Origin: Nitrospirota bacterium
GTDB taxonomy: Bacteria > Nitrospirota > Nitrospiria > Nitrospirales > Nitrospiraceae
Assembly: GCA_018971525.1 (NCBI GenBank)
Contig: JAGXAR010000008.1
Coordinates: 1 to 64,000 of the forward strand
DNA: 64,000 bases
Direction: 5' to 3'
A program made the position numbers and the translations under genes. Under the pieces are notes generated by a model. The model did no database searches. It was not told the origin of the DNA and was given only the letters and a program-made list of their open reading frames with translations. Below, piece by piece: positions 8,586 to 16,170 of this stretch; the first letter of the stretch is position 1; each line of letters begins with the position of its first letter.

Positions 8586-8672
8586 TTAGTCTTCCCAAAT
8601 CCAGGTTACGACGAGGTAGATGATGGCTGCCATGATGCCATTTGAGATGAGTAGTGTAGCGGCAAAGTCCAT
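8586..8672 (-). CDS. Single-helix membrane microprotein, 28 residues
   Basis: ATG at 8672 with a strong ribosome site (GGAGGG, eight bases upstream) and TAA at 8586. The product starts MDFAATLLIS, continues as one hydrophobic segment (GIMAAIIYLVV) and ends TWIWED. The charge pattern (acidic start, acidic end, Trp-rich interface) and the resemblance to the 23-residue frame at 6740-6811 support a real small membrane protein. The perfect palindrome at 8690-8709 lies 17 bases upstream of its start codon, suggesting regulated expression. Function is unknown; a small stabilising subunit of a membrane complex is a reasonable guess only. Confidence 0.65.
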   Translation of the reverse strand: MDFAATLLISNGIMAAIIYLVVTWIWED

Positions 8673-8689
8673 CTCGATTCCCTCCATGC

Positions 8690-8709
8690 TTGTACGGCCT
8701 GCCGTACAA
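8690..8709 (-). promoter_or_regulatory. Perfect palindrome upstream of the 28-residue microprotein
   Basis: TTGTACGGC-CT-GCCGTACAA has nine-base perfect arms with a two-base centre. It is positioned just upstream of the ribosome site of the gene at 8586-8672. The symmetry and short centre fit a dimeric repressor or activator site. As RNA it could fold as an 8-bp hairpin with a 4-base loop. No second copy was seen in the window. Confidence 0.55.
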
Positions 8710-8933
8710 TCTTTCGTTGTCACTCATTTGAGCAAGCGATGTGCCAGATCGCTCGGGCCTTGTTGCACCGGCGACTATACGTACTAACCATCTGATTTTT
8801 TGTGTGAAGTGAAGGTGAGTGGTATGAACCGGTCGCCATGACGATGAGATTGTGGGTTGAGGATTGAATCCCTTTTGATTGAGATGGAATCAGATTGGAT
8901 GCATCCAGCTTTCAGTATTTCCCGCCTGTGGAT

Positions 8934-9033
8934 CTAGCGCGGGAAACGCGAGACAGACGAGAATGGCGCGACGTGGACAGATCTCGTTTGGCCCGTCTCG
9001 CTTGTCCCGCCTGTCTCGCTCAGCTATCCTGCT
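8934..9033 (+). repeat. Intergenic repeat, CGCGACGTGGACAG / TCCTGCTGG type
   Basis: Shares with 51098-51244 the words AAACGCGAGACA/AAGCGCGAGACA, GGCGCGACGTGGACAG, CGTCTCGCT and a TATCCTGCT/GATCCTGCT end, and with 6171-6229 the right half. It sits between the microprotein gene and sixA, ending about 40 bases before the sixA start. Confidence 0.65.
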
Positions 9034-9074
9034 GGCTGGCCCTGGCCGATCATTGAGGTAGGAGTGGAATCACG

Positions 9075-9599
9075 ATGGATTGTCTGTTCGTTCGACATGG
9101 GATCGCGGTTGCGCGAGAGGAGTGGGAAGGGAAGGATGTTGATCGTCCGCTGACGGAAAACGGCAGGCGGCGAGTCCGTCAGGTGGCCGATGGACTGCGC
9201 CGACTTGGGGTGCGTCCTACTGTGATCTACGCGAGTCCTGCGCGACGTGCGGTTGAAACGGCTCAATTGCTGCACGACCTGTTGGCGAGGCCATCGCTCA
9301 TGCAACTGCGCGATGAACTATTGCCGGAGGCTTCCCCTGCACAGGTGGTCAGGCTATTGCGGGATCTTACGCCGGAGTCCTGCGTGATCTGTGTCGGTCA
9401 TGAGCCGCAGTTGGGCATGGCCGCAAGTGTTCTCCTGTCCGGGCGGGCCACTGCGTCGTTCCCCCTGAAGAAAGCCGGGGCCTGTCTGATCGAGCTGCCG
9501 ATCCCGACGAAGCCAGGTCGAGGGGTCCTTCGTTGGTGGTTGACTTCCGGTCAGTTGCGAGCCATTGGGAAAGGGGCGAAGCGAAGTGAGGTAGGTTGA
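9075..9599 (+). CDS. sixA: SixA-type phosphohistidine phosphatase
   Basis: 174 residues of the histidine phosphatase (phosphoglycerate-mutase-like) family. The catalytic RHG motif is at the N-terminus (LFVRHGIA), the conserved Arg in YASPARRAVETA, and the second catalytic His in CVGHEPQL. Its small size and this motif layout match SixA, which removes phosphate from phosphohistidine, classically on HPt domains. GGTAGGAG precedes the ATG. It faces the ppx/tmk-like operon tail to tail. In many genomes SixA-like genes sit near polyphosphate genes, and the exopolyphosphatase-like gene is close by here, though on the other strand. Confidence 0.87.
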   Translation: MDCLFVRHGIAVAREEWEGKDVDRPLTENGRRRVRQVADGLRRLGVRPTVIYASPARRAVETAQLLHDLLARPSLMQLRDELLPEASPAQVVRLLRDLTPESCVICVGHEPQLGMAASVLLSGRATASFPLKKAGACLIELPIPTKPGRGVLRWWLTSGQLRAIGKGAKRSEVG

Positions 9600-9650
9600 G
9601 GCTTAGTCTAGGTTGAGCGAAGATTTCACTCCAAGCCTTAGGCTTAACCT
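9599..9650 (+). repeat. GGCTTAG...GGTTGAGC repeat (copy 1)
   Basis: GGCTTAGTCTAGGTTGAGC followed by GAAGATT matches the reverse complement of 13002-13031 (GGCTTAGGTCAAGGTTGAGC, then AAAGATT). An imperfect complementary word CCTTAGGCTTAACC follows at about 9636-9649, so the element can fold. It lies between two converging genes and could terminate both. Confidence 0.5.
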
Positions 9651-9684
9651 TCCGATACAGCCGGCAAGATTTTTCAGTATCTCA

Positions 9685-10428
9685 CTAAGTGGATGGGGCC
9701 GGATGGATGAGGCGGTCGGAAGGCAGCTCCGGGCTTCGCAGGTTGGTGGTGAGCAGCGGCTGAATCTTGCTGCGCAGTTCGTCCTGAATCTCATCCGGCG
9801 ATTTTCTGGCATCGATCACTTCGAAGTGAAACTCTTCCGCCATTTTGTCGAACTCCTCGATCAGGAGTGACTGGTACTTCTTGAAGCTATCGTAGAGATC
9901 GTTGCCCAGCCGCAGGTCCATCCCTGATTCCCAGAAATTCATCCCTTTGGTTTCAATGACGCGCAGTACGAGTGTTTCGACATCGATGCGCAAGTAGCAG
10001 ACCAAATCGGGCACTAAGGCAAAGCCGAAGACGTCTCTCGCCCACTGGCGGTTCCCGCTGCGCACAAAGTCGCGCGCGAGGGCCGTATAGATATACCGGT
10101 CGGCCAGGACGATGAAGCCTGAGCGAAGCGCGGGGATGACCTCGTGTTCTAAGCGATCCGCAAAGTCGGTGGCGTACAGCAGGCTGAACGACCACCGGTC
10201 GAGAATGTTGCCTTCTTTCGCCATTTCGATCGTCTTTGACATGAGATTGGAACGGGTCCAGCCGGTCGTGAGCACGCCGTAGCCCTGCACCTCCAGCCAC
10301 TCCTGCAGCATCTCGATGTGCGTGGAGCGGCCGACACCGTCGGTGCCTTCGATGGCGATGAGTTTCCCTTTGAGGTCACTCGGATTTAGGTACGTCAAAC
10401 CGTCGCCAAAAAACTGTGCGTCGACCAT
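9685..10428 (-). CDS. Thymidylate-kinase-like P-loop protein with Arg in the Walker A lysine position
   Basis: 247 residues from the ATG at 10428; the frame is open further upstream only inside the preceding gene. Walker A reads GTDGVGRST: the invariant Lys is replaced by Arg34. The DR-Y substrate motif is kept (LADRYIYTALARD), and the sequence aligns along its length with the neighbouring paralogue. Thymidylate kinases phosphorylate dTMP with ATP; a K-to-R change usually weakens nucleotide binding, so this copy may be a regulatory or altered-function paralogue. Its start overlaps the end of the upstream paralogue by 53 bases, implying translational coupling. Confidence 0.75.
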   Translation of the reverse strand: MVDAQFFGDGLTYLNPSDLKGKLIAIEGTDGVGRSTHIEMLQEWLEVQGYGVLTTGWTRSNLMSKTIEMAKEGNILDRWSFSLLYATDFADRLEHEVIPALRSGFIVLADRYIYTALARDFVRSGNRQWARDVFGFALVPDLVCYLRIDVETLVLRVIETKGMNFWESGMDLRLGNDLYDSFKKYQSLLIEEFDKMAEEFHFEVIDARKSPDEIQDELRSKIQPLLTTNLRSPELPSDRLIHPAPST

Positions 10429-11125
10429 GGGTGCCCCGTCTTGGTTTGTAATCTTTGAGCGCCTCTCCCACGAGGTGGCGCATCTCGTTCTGCTGGGCTT
10501 CGATGTCTTTCGTCGCATCCATCGTGATGAGCTGAAACTCATCGACGATCTTCTCGTACTGGGCCAGGATGCGTGATTGAAAGATGCGGAAGCTTTCGGT
10601 GACGTCCGGGCTCAGGTTCATGTCCATGCCGGCTTCGTAGTGCTTGAATTGTCCCCGCGTGCCTCCGAGGAGCCGCGAGATGGCCACCTCGATCGGGACT
10701 TTGAAGTAGAAGGCCATGTCCGGTGTGATGGCGAAGCTGTAGAGCTTGCGAACCCATTCAGGCGACACGCCGCGGACCACGTCACGCGCGAAGGCGGTGT
10801 ACATGTAGCGGTCGGCCAAGACGATCATGCCGGCTTTGAGCGGGGGTAAAATTTCATGATACAGCCGGCTGGCAAAGTCGGTCGCGTGCAACAAGCTGAA
10901 CGTCGTCGGCGTCAGGCTTTTGTTCTTCTTTCCCCGTTTGGTCGTGTCTTTGACCAGCTCCGAGGAGTTCCATTCCGTGAAGAAGACCCTATGGCCTTTG
11001 GACTCCAGCCATTTGTGCAGCAACAGCAATTGCGTGCTCTTGCCGGACCCGTCGATCCCCTCGACGATGATCAGTTTCCCGGGGTAGGGGTGGGGAGGCC
11101 TGGGTAGAGGGGGTTGCTCGCTCAT
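10376..11125 (-). CDS. Thymidylate kinase (dTMP kinase family)
   Basis: 249 residues. Walker A is canonical (GIDGSGKST near residue 24), the DR-Y motif is LADRYMYTAFARD, and a C-terminal helix carries the lid region. The C-terminal ~30 residues, after LVGEALKDY, are basic and lie outside the normal domain. The start overlaps the stop of the exopolyphosphatase gene by four bases (ATGA), so the two are translationally coupled. Whether this is the cell's essential Tmk or a specialised paralogue cannot be decided here. Confidence 0.82.
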   Translation of the reverse strand: MSEQPPLPRPPHPYPGKLIIVEGIDGSGKSTQLLLLHKWLESKGHRVFFTEWNSSELVKDTTKRGKKNKSLTPTTFSLLHATDFASRLYHEILPPLKAGMIVLADRYMYTAFARDVVRGVSPEWVRKLYSFAITPDMAFYFKVPIEVAISRLLGGTRGQFKHYEAGMDMNLSPDVTESFRIFQSRILAQYEKIVDEFQLITMDATKDIEAQQNEMRHLVGEALKDYKPRRGTHGRRTVFWRRFDVPKSE

Positions 11126-12672
11126 GCGACTTCTTCCTGCGAGATGACGGTAAATTTTATGCGGCGGCGGAACACGCGCTCGAAGAGATCTGCCCGGCCT
11201 GCGGCGGCCCAGGTTTCCAATTCCGCATCGCCTGTCACGTGCACGGTGATGGTGACGGTGGCGCCGAGCTTCACATCGAGGGTGCGGACGACCGAGAAAT
11301 GCGTCCGGTCCAGACCATCGGCGATCCGAAGCAGCGCGGACAGGATTCGCACGATACGTTTGTATTTGGGCGAGAGGGCGCCGAATCCCTCGTGCTTCAG
11401 TTGAGGGATTGCGCGCCGGTGGTAGCGTGCCACGTTCGCGACCAGCTGAATCTCCTCGCCGGATAATCCTCCGAGGTCGCTATTGGTGATCAGATAGTAG
11501 GCATGCTTGTGGTGCTGGCGCTCGTTGATGAGGTAGCCGACGTCGTGCAGAATCGCGGCGTATTCAAGCCAGTTCCGCTCGGTGGGCCCCAAACGATGGA
11601 GGCGTGTCGTTTGGTCAAAAAGGCGCAGGGCTAAGCTGGCGACATGAAGGCTATGGGCTTCCGGGGCGTGACAGCGACGGGCCAACGCCATGACATTGCG
11701 CCGCCGCAAGTCGGGAATTTCCGCCTCCGCTTTGAGCCGTTCACGGTGACGCTGGATAAAGTCGTAGATGATGCCTTCACGAATCGCCTTGTCGCACAGT
11801 ATGAGCTCGTCTCGTCCCGAGAGCTCCATCAGACGGCGAAGGACCACCGTCGCAGGAAACAGGGTATCGACCCGTTTGGGATCTAACCCGGGGATCGCCA
11901 GCCTGGCTTTAATGGTGGATTGACGGAGGTCCTGCTCGATCTCTTTGACGTCCTTTAGTGAAATCGTGGCGAGATTGATTTGTGGGAGCGGGCGATTCGT
12001 TCGGCGCAGATGAATGACTTCTGCCAGGTTGCCCGCCATGCCGGAGGTGGCGACCAGGGAATCGAATCGTTTCGTCTTGAACGAATCGAGGGCGCCCTTT
12101 AGCTGGGCCGTCACGGTGTCTTCGAGCGAGCGGAGCATCCCCTCGGAAGGGGGCGTGCGCTTGAGGAATTCATCCGCCAGTCGGATGGCGCCCAGCTTCA
12201 GGCTCTTCGCGTGGAGGAGCTGGTCACGATTCCCGACCATCAGTTCGACTGAACCACCCCCGACATCCACCGAGAGCGTCGGCTGTTCTGTCATGGGCAC
12301 GTTGTTTTTGACACCGAGGAAAATCAGCCTGGCTTCTTCGGTGCCGCTGATGACGCGAACGGTCAGCCCCGTGTGTTCGGCCACGAGATCGATAAAGTCT
12401 CCCCCGTTTTTCGCCTCGCGCACGGCACTGGTGGCGACGGCGATGATGCGATCGTAGCCCTTGTTCTTGGCCAGGGTGACGAGATTGCGGATGACGTCGA
12501 GCCCACGTGTGACTGCCACCTCGGAGAGGCGGTGGGTCGTAAAGGCCCCATTCCCGAGTCTCGTCATGTCTTTGAAGCGATCGAGGATCTTGTAGCTTGC
12601 GTCCGGCAGGATTTCAGCCAGCACCATGTGAATGGAGTTCGTTCCGATATCGATGACAGCAATCTTGGCCAT
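11122..12672 (-). CDS. ppx: Exopolyphosphatase / pppGpp phosphatase (Ppx/GppA family)
   Basis: 516 residues. The N-terminal ASKHA phosphatase domain (~1-300) has the phosphate-1 motif (VIDIGTNSIHMVLAE), the SAVREAKNG segment, and the phosphate-2 motif DVGGGSVELM. The C-terminal region (~310-500) is an HD-type helical domain (AILHDVGYLIN). This two-part layout matches long Ppx/GppA proteins that hydrolyse polyphosphate or pppGpp. It is the first gene of a three-gene minus-strand operon with two thymidylate-kinase-like genes. Confidence 0.92.
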   Translation of the reverse strand: MAKIAVIDIGTNSIHMVLAEILPDASYKILDRFKDMTRLGNGAFTTHRLSEVAVTRGLDVIRNLVTLAKNKGYDRIIAVATSAVREAKNGGDFIDLVAEHTGLTVRVISGTEEARLIFLGVKNNVPMTEQPTLSVDVGGGSVELMVGNRDQLLHAKSLKLGAIRLADEFLKRTPPSEGMLRSLEDTVTAQLKGALDSFKTKRFDSLVATSGMAGNLAEVIHLRRTNRPLPQINLATISLKDVKEIEQDLRQSTIKARLAIPGLDPKRVDTLFPATVVLRRLMELSGRDELILCDKAIREGIIYDFIQRHRERLKAEAEIPDLRRRNVMALARRCHAPEAHSLHVASLALRLFDQTTRLHRLGPTERNWLEYAAILHDVGYLINERQHHKHAYYLITNSDLGGLSGEEIQLVANVARYHRRAIPQLKHEGFGALSPKYKRIVRILSALLRIADGLDRTHFSVVRTLDVKLGATVTITVHVTGDAELETWAAAGRADLFERVFRRRIKFTVISQEEVA

Positions 12673-12931
12673 AAGAAATAGTTTACTATCAGATACTTAC
12701 GATTGATACCGCGATGGATTCATGAGCGTATTCGCCGGAATAGTTCCACTCTTGTCGCTTGGATACAAGCACCAACCAGACGGGAATGCCTTAGTCGATG
12801 GAGAGAGCCAGCGGCTTTAACAGCTCAGAAACCATAATGAATGGACCTCAGCCTGTCAAGGTGGCAGGGTTAATTCTCGGTGACATTCGAGCAGGCTGCT
12901 CTCTCGCGTGCAGCCATGGTATTCTCGCCTG

Positions 12932-13176
12932 GCAGGATCCTGAAAAAGTCCGCCAGCGTTTTTGGAAGGTTACGGCTTAGGTCAAGGCCGAAATGAAGCC
13001 GGTCGAATCTTTGCTCAACCTTGACCTAAGCCTCAGCCTACTGCACTCGCTGCGGCCTTGCTTGGGAAAAGGCGCGTCCCAGGGCGAAGAGTCTGTCTTG
13101 GCAGGCTCAGGGAACGAGGGTGAAATAGCCGCCAGGCTTGGGCGGGTGAGAAGTCCGGCCTTTTTGAGCATCCTGC
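12932..13176 (+). repeat. Inverted-end intergenic element, long form (copy 1)
   Basis: Begins GCAGGATCCTGAAAAAGTCC and ends GGCCTTTTTGAGCATCCTGC, which are near-perfect inverted ends. The segment from 13043 on (CACTCGCTGCGGCC, GGCGCG, GAAGAGTCTGTCTTGGCA, GTGAAATAGCCGCC) is shared with 35175-35305. A tail similar to TTTTCCGCAGTCTGCTA follows up to the SDR start codon. It fills most of the 580-base gap between ppx and the SDR gene; the rest of the gap (12673-12931) shows no gene. Confidence 0.75.
12975..13031 (+). repeat. 13-bp perfect inverted repeat (GCTTAGGTCAAGG), nested
   Basis: GCTTAGGTCAAGG at 12975-12987 and its exact complement at 13019-13031 enclose a 31-base loop. It is nested inside the larger element at 12932-13176, and a diverged relative lies at 9599-9650. 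Confidence 0.7.
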
Positions 13177-13254
13177 GGTGGTCTCACTCTGTTGCGCCAC
13201 GCGTGCGGAGATTCGAAGTTCTAACGTGCCCACAGAGTTTTTCTTCAGTCTGCT

Positions 13255-14133
13255 ATGTCTGATCGTCCGTCGTCCATTGCTGTTGTTGTGACTGGTGCCT
13301 CGACCGGCATTGGTGCGGCTTGCGCACTCGCTTGTGCCAGTCGCGGGATGACGGTGTTTGCCGGCGTGCGTGACCCTCGGGCAGGGGAGGCGCTTGCCGC
13401 GAAGGGCGGTCCCTCGCTCATTCCCGTCACGCTCGATGTGACCGATGAGCCGTCGATCACGCGATCCGTCGAGATCGTGCGACGGGTTGTGGGCGAGGCA
13501 GGTCTTGGTGGGCTCATTAATAATGCCGGGATCGCCATCGGTAGTCCCCTCGAAGTGATTCCATTGTCGCAACTCCGGACACAGTTTGAGGTCAACGTGA
13601 TCGGGCAGATCGCTGTCACGCAGGCGTTTCTCCCGTTGCTGCGCCGCGGCCGCGGTCGAATTGTGAACATGGGGTCGATTGCCGGTCGTGGCACCATTCC
13701 ATTGTTGGGGCCCTATTCTGCATCGAAGTATGCCTTGGAGGCGCTGACGGATGCGTTGAGAATGGAACTGCAACCCTGGGGAATTCAGGTTTCGATTATC
13801 GAACCGGGGGCGATTGCGACGCCGATTTGGGAGAAATCAGACAAGGCAGCAGGGGACCTCGAAGCGTCGGCCAGCGAAGCGGCGAAGGCTCTCTATGGCG
13901 AGGCGGTGATTCGAATTCGAGACGTCGTCGCCAAATCGGCCCAACGAGCGATTTCACCGGATGCGGTGGTCCGAGTGGTGCATCATGCGTTGACGGCGGC
14001 TCACCCTAAGACCCGCTATCTCGTGGGCGCAGATGCCACAGCGCGGGCGTGGATGGTGAAGTGGTTACCGGATCGTGTTCAGGATAGGCTGCTGGCGTGG
14101 GTCCTGAAATATCCGCGCGAAGGCTCAGTCTGA
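13255..14133 (+). CDS. Short-chain dehydrogenase/reductase (SDR family)
   Basis: 292 residues. The NAD(P)-binding motif TGASTGIG is near residue 13, NNAG in LINNAGIA, the catalytic Ser in NMGSIAGRG and the YSASK pair follow at the usual spacing. The C-terminal ~80 residues, longer than a minimal SDR, resemble the classical retinol/steroid-dehydrogenase-like subgroup. The substrate is unknown. The start codon directly abuts the tail of an intergenic repeat and has no clear ribosome site. It converges with the OB-fold gene on the other strand. Confidence 0.9.
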   Translation: MSDRPSSIAVVVTGASTGIGAACALACASRGMTVFAGVRDPRAGEALAAKGGPSLIPVTLDVTDEPSITRSVEIVRRVVGEAGLGGLINNAGIAIGSPLEVIPLSQLRTQFEVNVIGQIAVTQAFLPLLRRGRGRIVNMGSIAGRGTIPLLGPYSASKYALEALTDALRMELQPWGIQVSIIEPGAIATPIWEKSDKAAGDLEASASEAAKALYGEAVIRIRDVVAKSAQRAISPDAVVRVVHHALTAAHPKTRYLVGADATARAWMVKWLPDRVQDRLLAWVLKYPREGSV

Positions 14134-14178
14134 TGAGGAAAAGGGGTGGATGATGCGTGAATGGCCCGGGGCCTGCTG

Positions 14179-14619
14179 TCAGCCGACCAGATCTGGATTG
14201 AGCCGATTCATCGGCTTGATCGAGAGGGCTTTGATTTCGTTGTAGATGATCGTGCGTCCTGCCTGGCGAAGGCGCGAGAAGACTCCTTCCACAATCACCT
14301 GGTCGCCTTCCCGAACTTCGATCTGACCGAGACTGATGACTTTCAGTGTCCCGGCTTGATCCTTCAAGAGAAACCCATAGGCCGGTTGGCCCTGCCGATT
14401 GGTGGCGAGTTGGACATTGGTGACCTGGCCGGTCACGACCACTTCTTGTCGGTCGTACTGTTCGGGATGGGTCAACAAGTCGGCGATTTCCAGCATGTCC
14501 GCCGACACGCTTGCAGCCGTCAACGTAACGAGAAGGAGAGGCACGATGAGAAACAGCTTGATCGGGGAATCGGTCGGCTTGCGCAGACCGCGGAGAGTGG
14601 GCGCGAAGATCCCAGCCAT
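14179..14619 (-). CDS. Secreted OB-fold protein
   Basis: About 146 residues. A positively charged start is followed by a hydrophobic helix (KLFLIVPLLLVTLTAASVSA), a probable signal peptide with an ASVSA-type site. The mature part has an OB-fold pattern of alternating strands: VVVTGQVTNVQ, YGFLLKDQAG, LKVISLG, GDQVIVEGVF. It resembles periplasmic nucleic-acid-binding-type OB proteins (BOF/tRNA_anti-like), often of unknown ligand. The ATG at 14619 lies only nine bases from a strong -10, so the transcript may have almost no leader. There is no clear ribosome site. Confidence 0.7.
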   Translation of the reverse strand: MAGIFAPTLRGLRKPTDSPIKLFLIVPLLLVTLTAASVSADMLEIADLLTHPEQYDRQEVVVTGQVTNVQLATNRQGQPAYGFLLKDQAGTLKVISLGQIEVREGDQVIVEGVFSRLRQAGRTIIYNEIKALSIKPMNRLNPDLVG

Positions 14620-14628
14620 ACAAGTCAA

Positions 14629-14657
14629 TTTATACCCGTCACATTCGTGAATTTCAA
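14629..14657 (-). promoter_or_regulatory. Sigma-70-type promoter for the OB-fold gene
   Basis: On the minus strand TTGAAA (14657-14652) and TATAAA (14634-14629) are separated by 17 bases. The first T of the next codon region and the ATG at 14619 follow within ten bases, so transcription would start about three bases before the start codon. Confidence 0.6.
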
Positions 14658-14667
14658 GTCAATGTTG

Positions 14668-15867
14668 CTACGATCTTGTGCCGCCCGTGAGGTCGTTATG
14701 GAGTTCGCCGAACATGCTCTTGAGGACGTGGTCTCTCATTTGCGTCGATGCCTCATCTTCGGCCGGTTTCTCCTCCGGCAAGGCCGTCTGGTCCTCCTGC
14801 GCTTTGGGCGTGGGCGAGGTCCTCTTGAGCAATTCTTCATCCACTGCCTCAGGAGAGGCGTCCATATCGTTGAGGATGGTGGTGAGCCGCTGTAGCCCAA
14901 ACAAGTTCCTGGTGATTTCCGAATGCATGGCATTGGAGCTGGCTCCGAAGACGAGCGAGGTCCAGAACTTGACTTCGGACTCCTCGGCCAGGGTGCCCCA
15001 GACCATCGCAGTCAGTTTGTCGATGAGCGCGGATTCGGTCTTCTCCAACCCGTCGTAGGTCGAGAGCGACCGTTCGATGGGCTGCTCCGCGAGCACCGAG
15101 AAGGTTTCTTTCCACAAGTCCAATGGTGATGTGGCCGTGGCTGCCGCGCTAGTCTGTAACGCGGCCTGCAGAGCTTGTAAGTATTGTGCGAGGTACTTCA
15201 CCTTGCGGGCGGCGAGACTGCCCGCGGGGAGGCCCCACACATGTGCGATTTCGTGATCTTGTAGCGGCGCATAGATCGCGCTCTGCCGCTCGCGTTCCGC
15301 CAGGTCGAGTCGCTTGCGATATTTTTCGGCCATGCGGAGTTGGGTCTGGAATTCGATGCTGAGCCGTTGCTGCTGATAGTCCTCAGCTGTGATCTCATCG
15401 GCATCCCAACGCTGGTCCAGGAGACGGGTTGCCGGCCTAGGCAATACGTTTCTTGAAGATGCGCGCAAGGCTTCAATCGTTTCAGCGGAGACGGAGAAAC
15501 GCCCGGTCAGGAGGGTGCGGGCACGGTCGGCGAAGGCCTCACGGAGTTGCGCGAGCCTCCGAAGACTGTCGCATTGGAGCCATGTCCGTTCCCGCTTGAG
15601 CCGCACCTGTCGGAGGTATTGGTCGCGCCGTTCCGTAACGACCCTAATCGATTCTTTGGTCATGCTGGTGTTGGTGGGCTTGGTCCCGGCGACGCAGCGG
15701 GGATCCGGTCGATCTGTCACGATGTACACGATTTCTTCGTCCGTTACGTCGAAGTATTGGAGCAGGATTAGTCGAAGCATAATCCGCCCTTGCACGGGCA
15801 TGGCTTCGATCACGGATCGGATCGTCTCAATGGTCAGGGGGGAAGCGGGTGCAGCTATTGTAGTCAT
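14668..15867 (-). CDS. Uncharacterised 399-residue soluble protein
   Basis: Family not recognised and no catalytic motif stands out. The sequence is largely helical with many Arg/Glu/Gln residues. It includes a charged stretch around residues 70-110 (many Arg), a central helical segment (LRMAEKYRKRLDLAERERQS), and a C-terminal Pro/Glu/Asp-rich linker followed by a short amphipathic end (LKSMFGELHNDL). There is no signal peptide or membrane segment, so it is probably cytoplasmic. It starts 15 bases after the stop of a 70-residue gene on the same strand, suggesting a two-gene operon. A structural or adaptor protein fits better than an enzyme; this is a guess. Confidence 0.65.
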   Translation of the reverse strand: MTTIAAPASPLTIETIRSVIEAMPVQGRIMLRLILLQYFDVTDEEIVYIVTDRPDPRCVAGTKPTNTSMTKESIRVVTERRDQYLRQVRLKRERTWLQCDSLRRLAQLREAFADRARTLLTGRFSVSAETIEALRASSRNVLPRPATRLLDQRWDADEITAEDYQQQRLSIEFQTQLRMAEKYRKRLDLAERERQSAIYAPLQDHEIAHVWGLPAGSLAARKVKYLAQYLQALQAALQTSAAATATSPLDLWKETFSVLAEQPIERSLSTYDGLEKTESALIDKLTAMVWGTLAEESEVKFWTSLVFGASSNAMHSEITRNLFGLQRLTTILNDMDASPEAVDEELLKRTSPTPKAQEDQTALPEEKPAEDEASTQMRDHVLKSMFGELHNDLTGGTRS

Positions 15868-15882
15868 CGGGTTGAGAGGCCC

Positions 15883-16095
15883 TTATGCTGTGCCGGAATG
15901 ACGTGACTCCAGATAGACGGCGACGTATTCTCGAATCTCCTGGATGGTTCCGTTGACGAACATTTCCCGTGGAATTTCGACGCGCGTCAGGGTGGCTGGG
16001 TCTACCCCGCGTTCAATCGCGTATTCTTCGTCGACGTACAGGCTCACCGACCCGTCTGGAAATCGGATTGCGTAGAGTGAGTTATTGTCAGCCAT
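15883..16095 (-). CDS. Small uncharacterised protein, 70 residues
   Basis: Soluble, acidic, with a beta-type pattern at the N-terminus (YAIRFPDGSVSLYVDEEYA), then a short helix ending EYVAVYLESR. No known motif. It precedes the 399-residue gene by 15 bases and is probably cotranscribed, so the two products may interact. Confidence 0.6.
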   Translation of the reverse strand: MADNNSLYAIRFPDGSVSLYVDEEYAIERGVDPATLTRVEIPREMFVNGTIQEIREYVAVYLESRHSGTA

Positions 16096-16170
16096 CGAAA
16101 GCGTCGAGGCGCCTCTTTCTATTTTGTCCGCCTCTCAGGGAATACAGGTATCATACGAATGATTCAGCTG

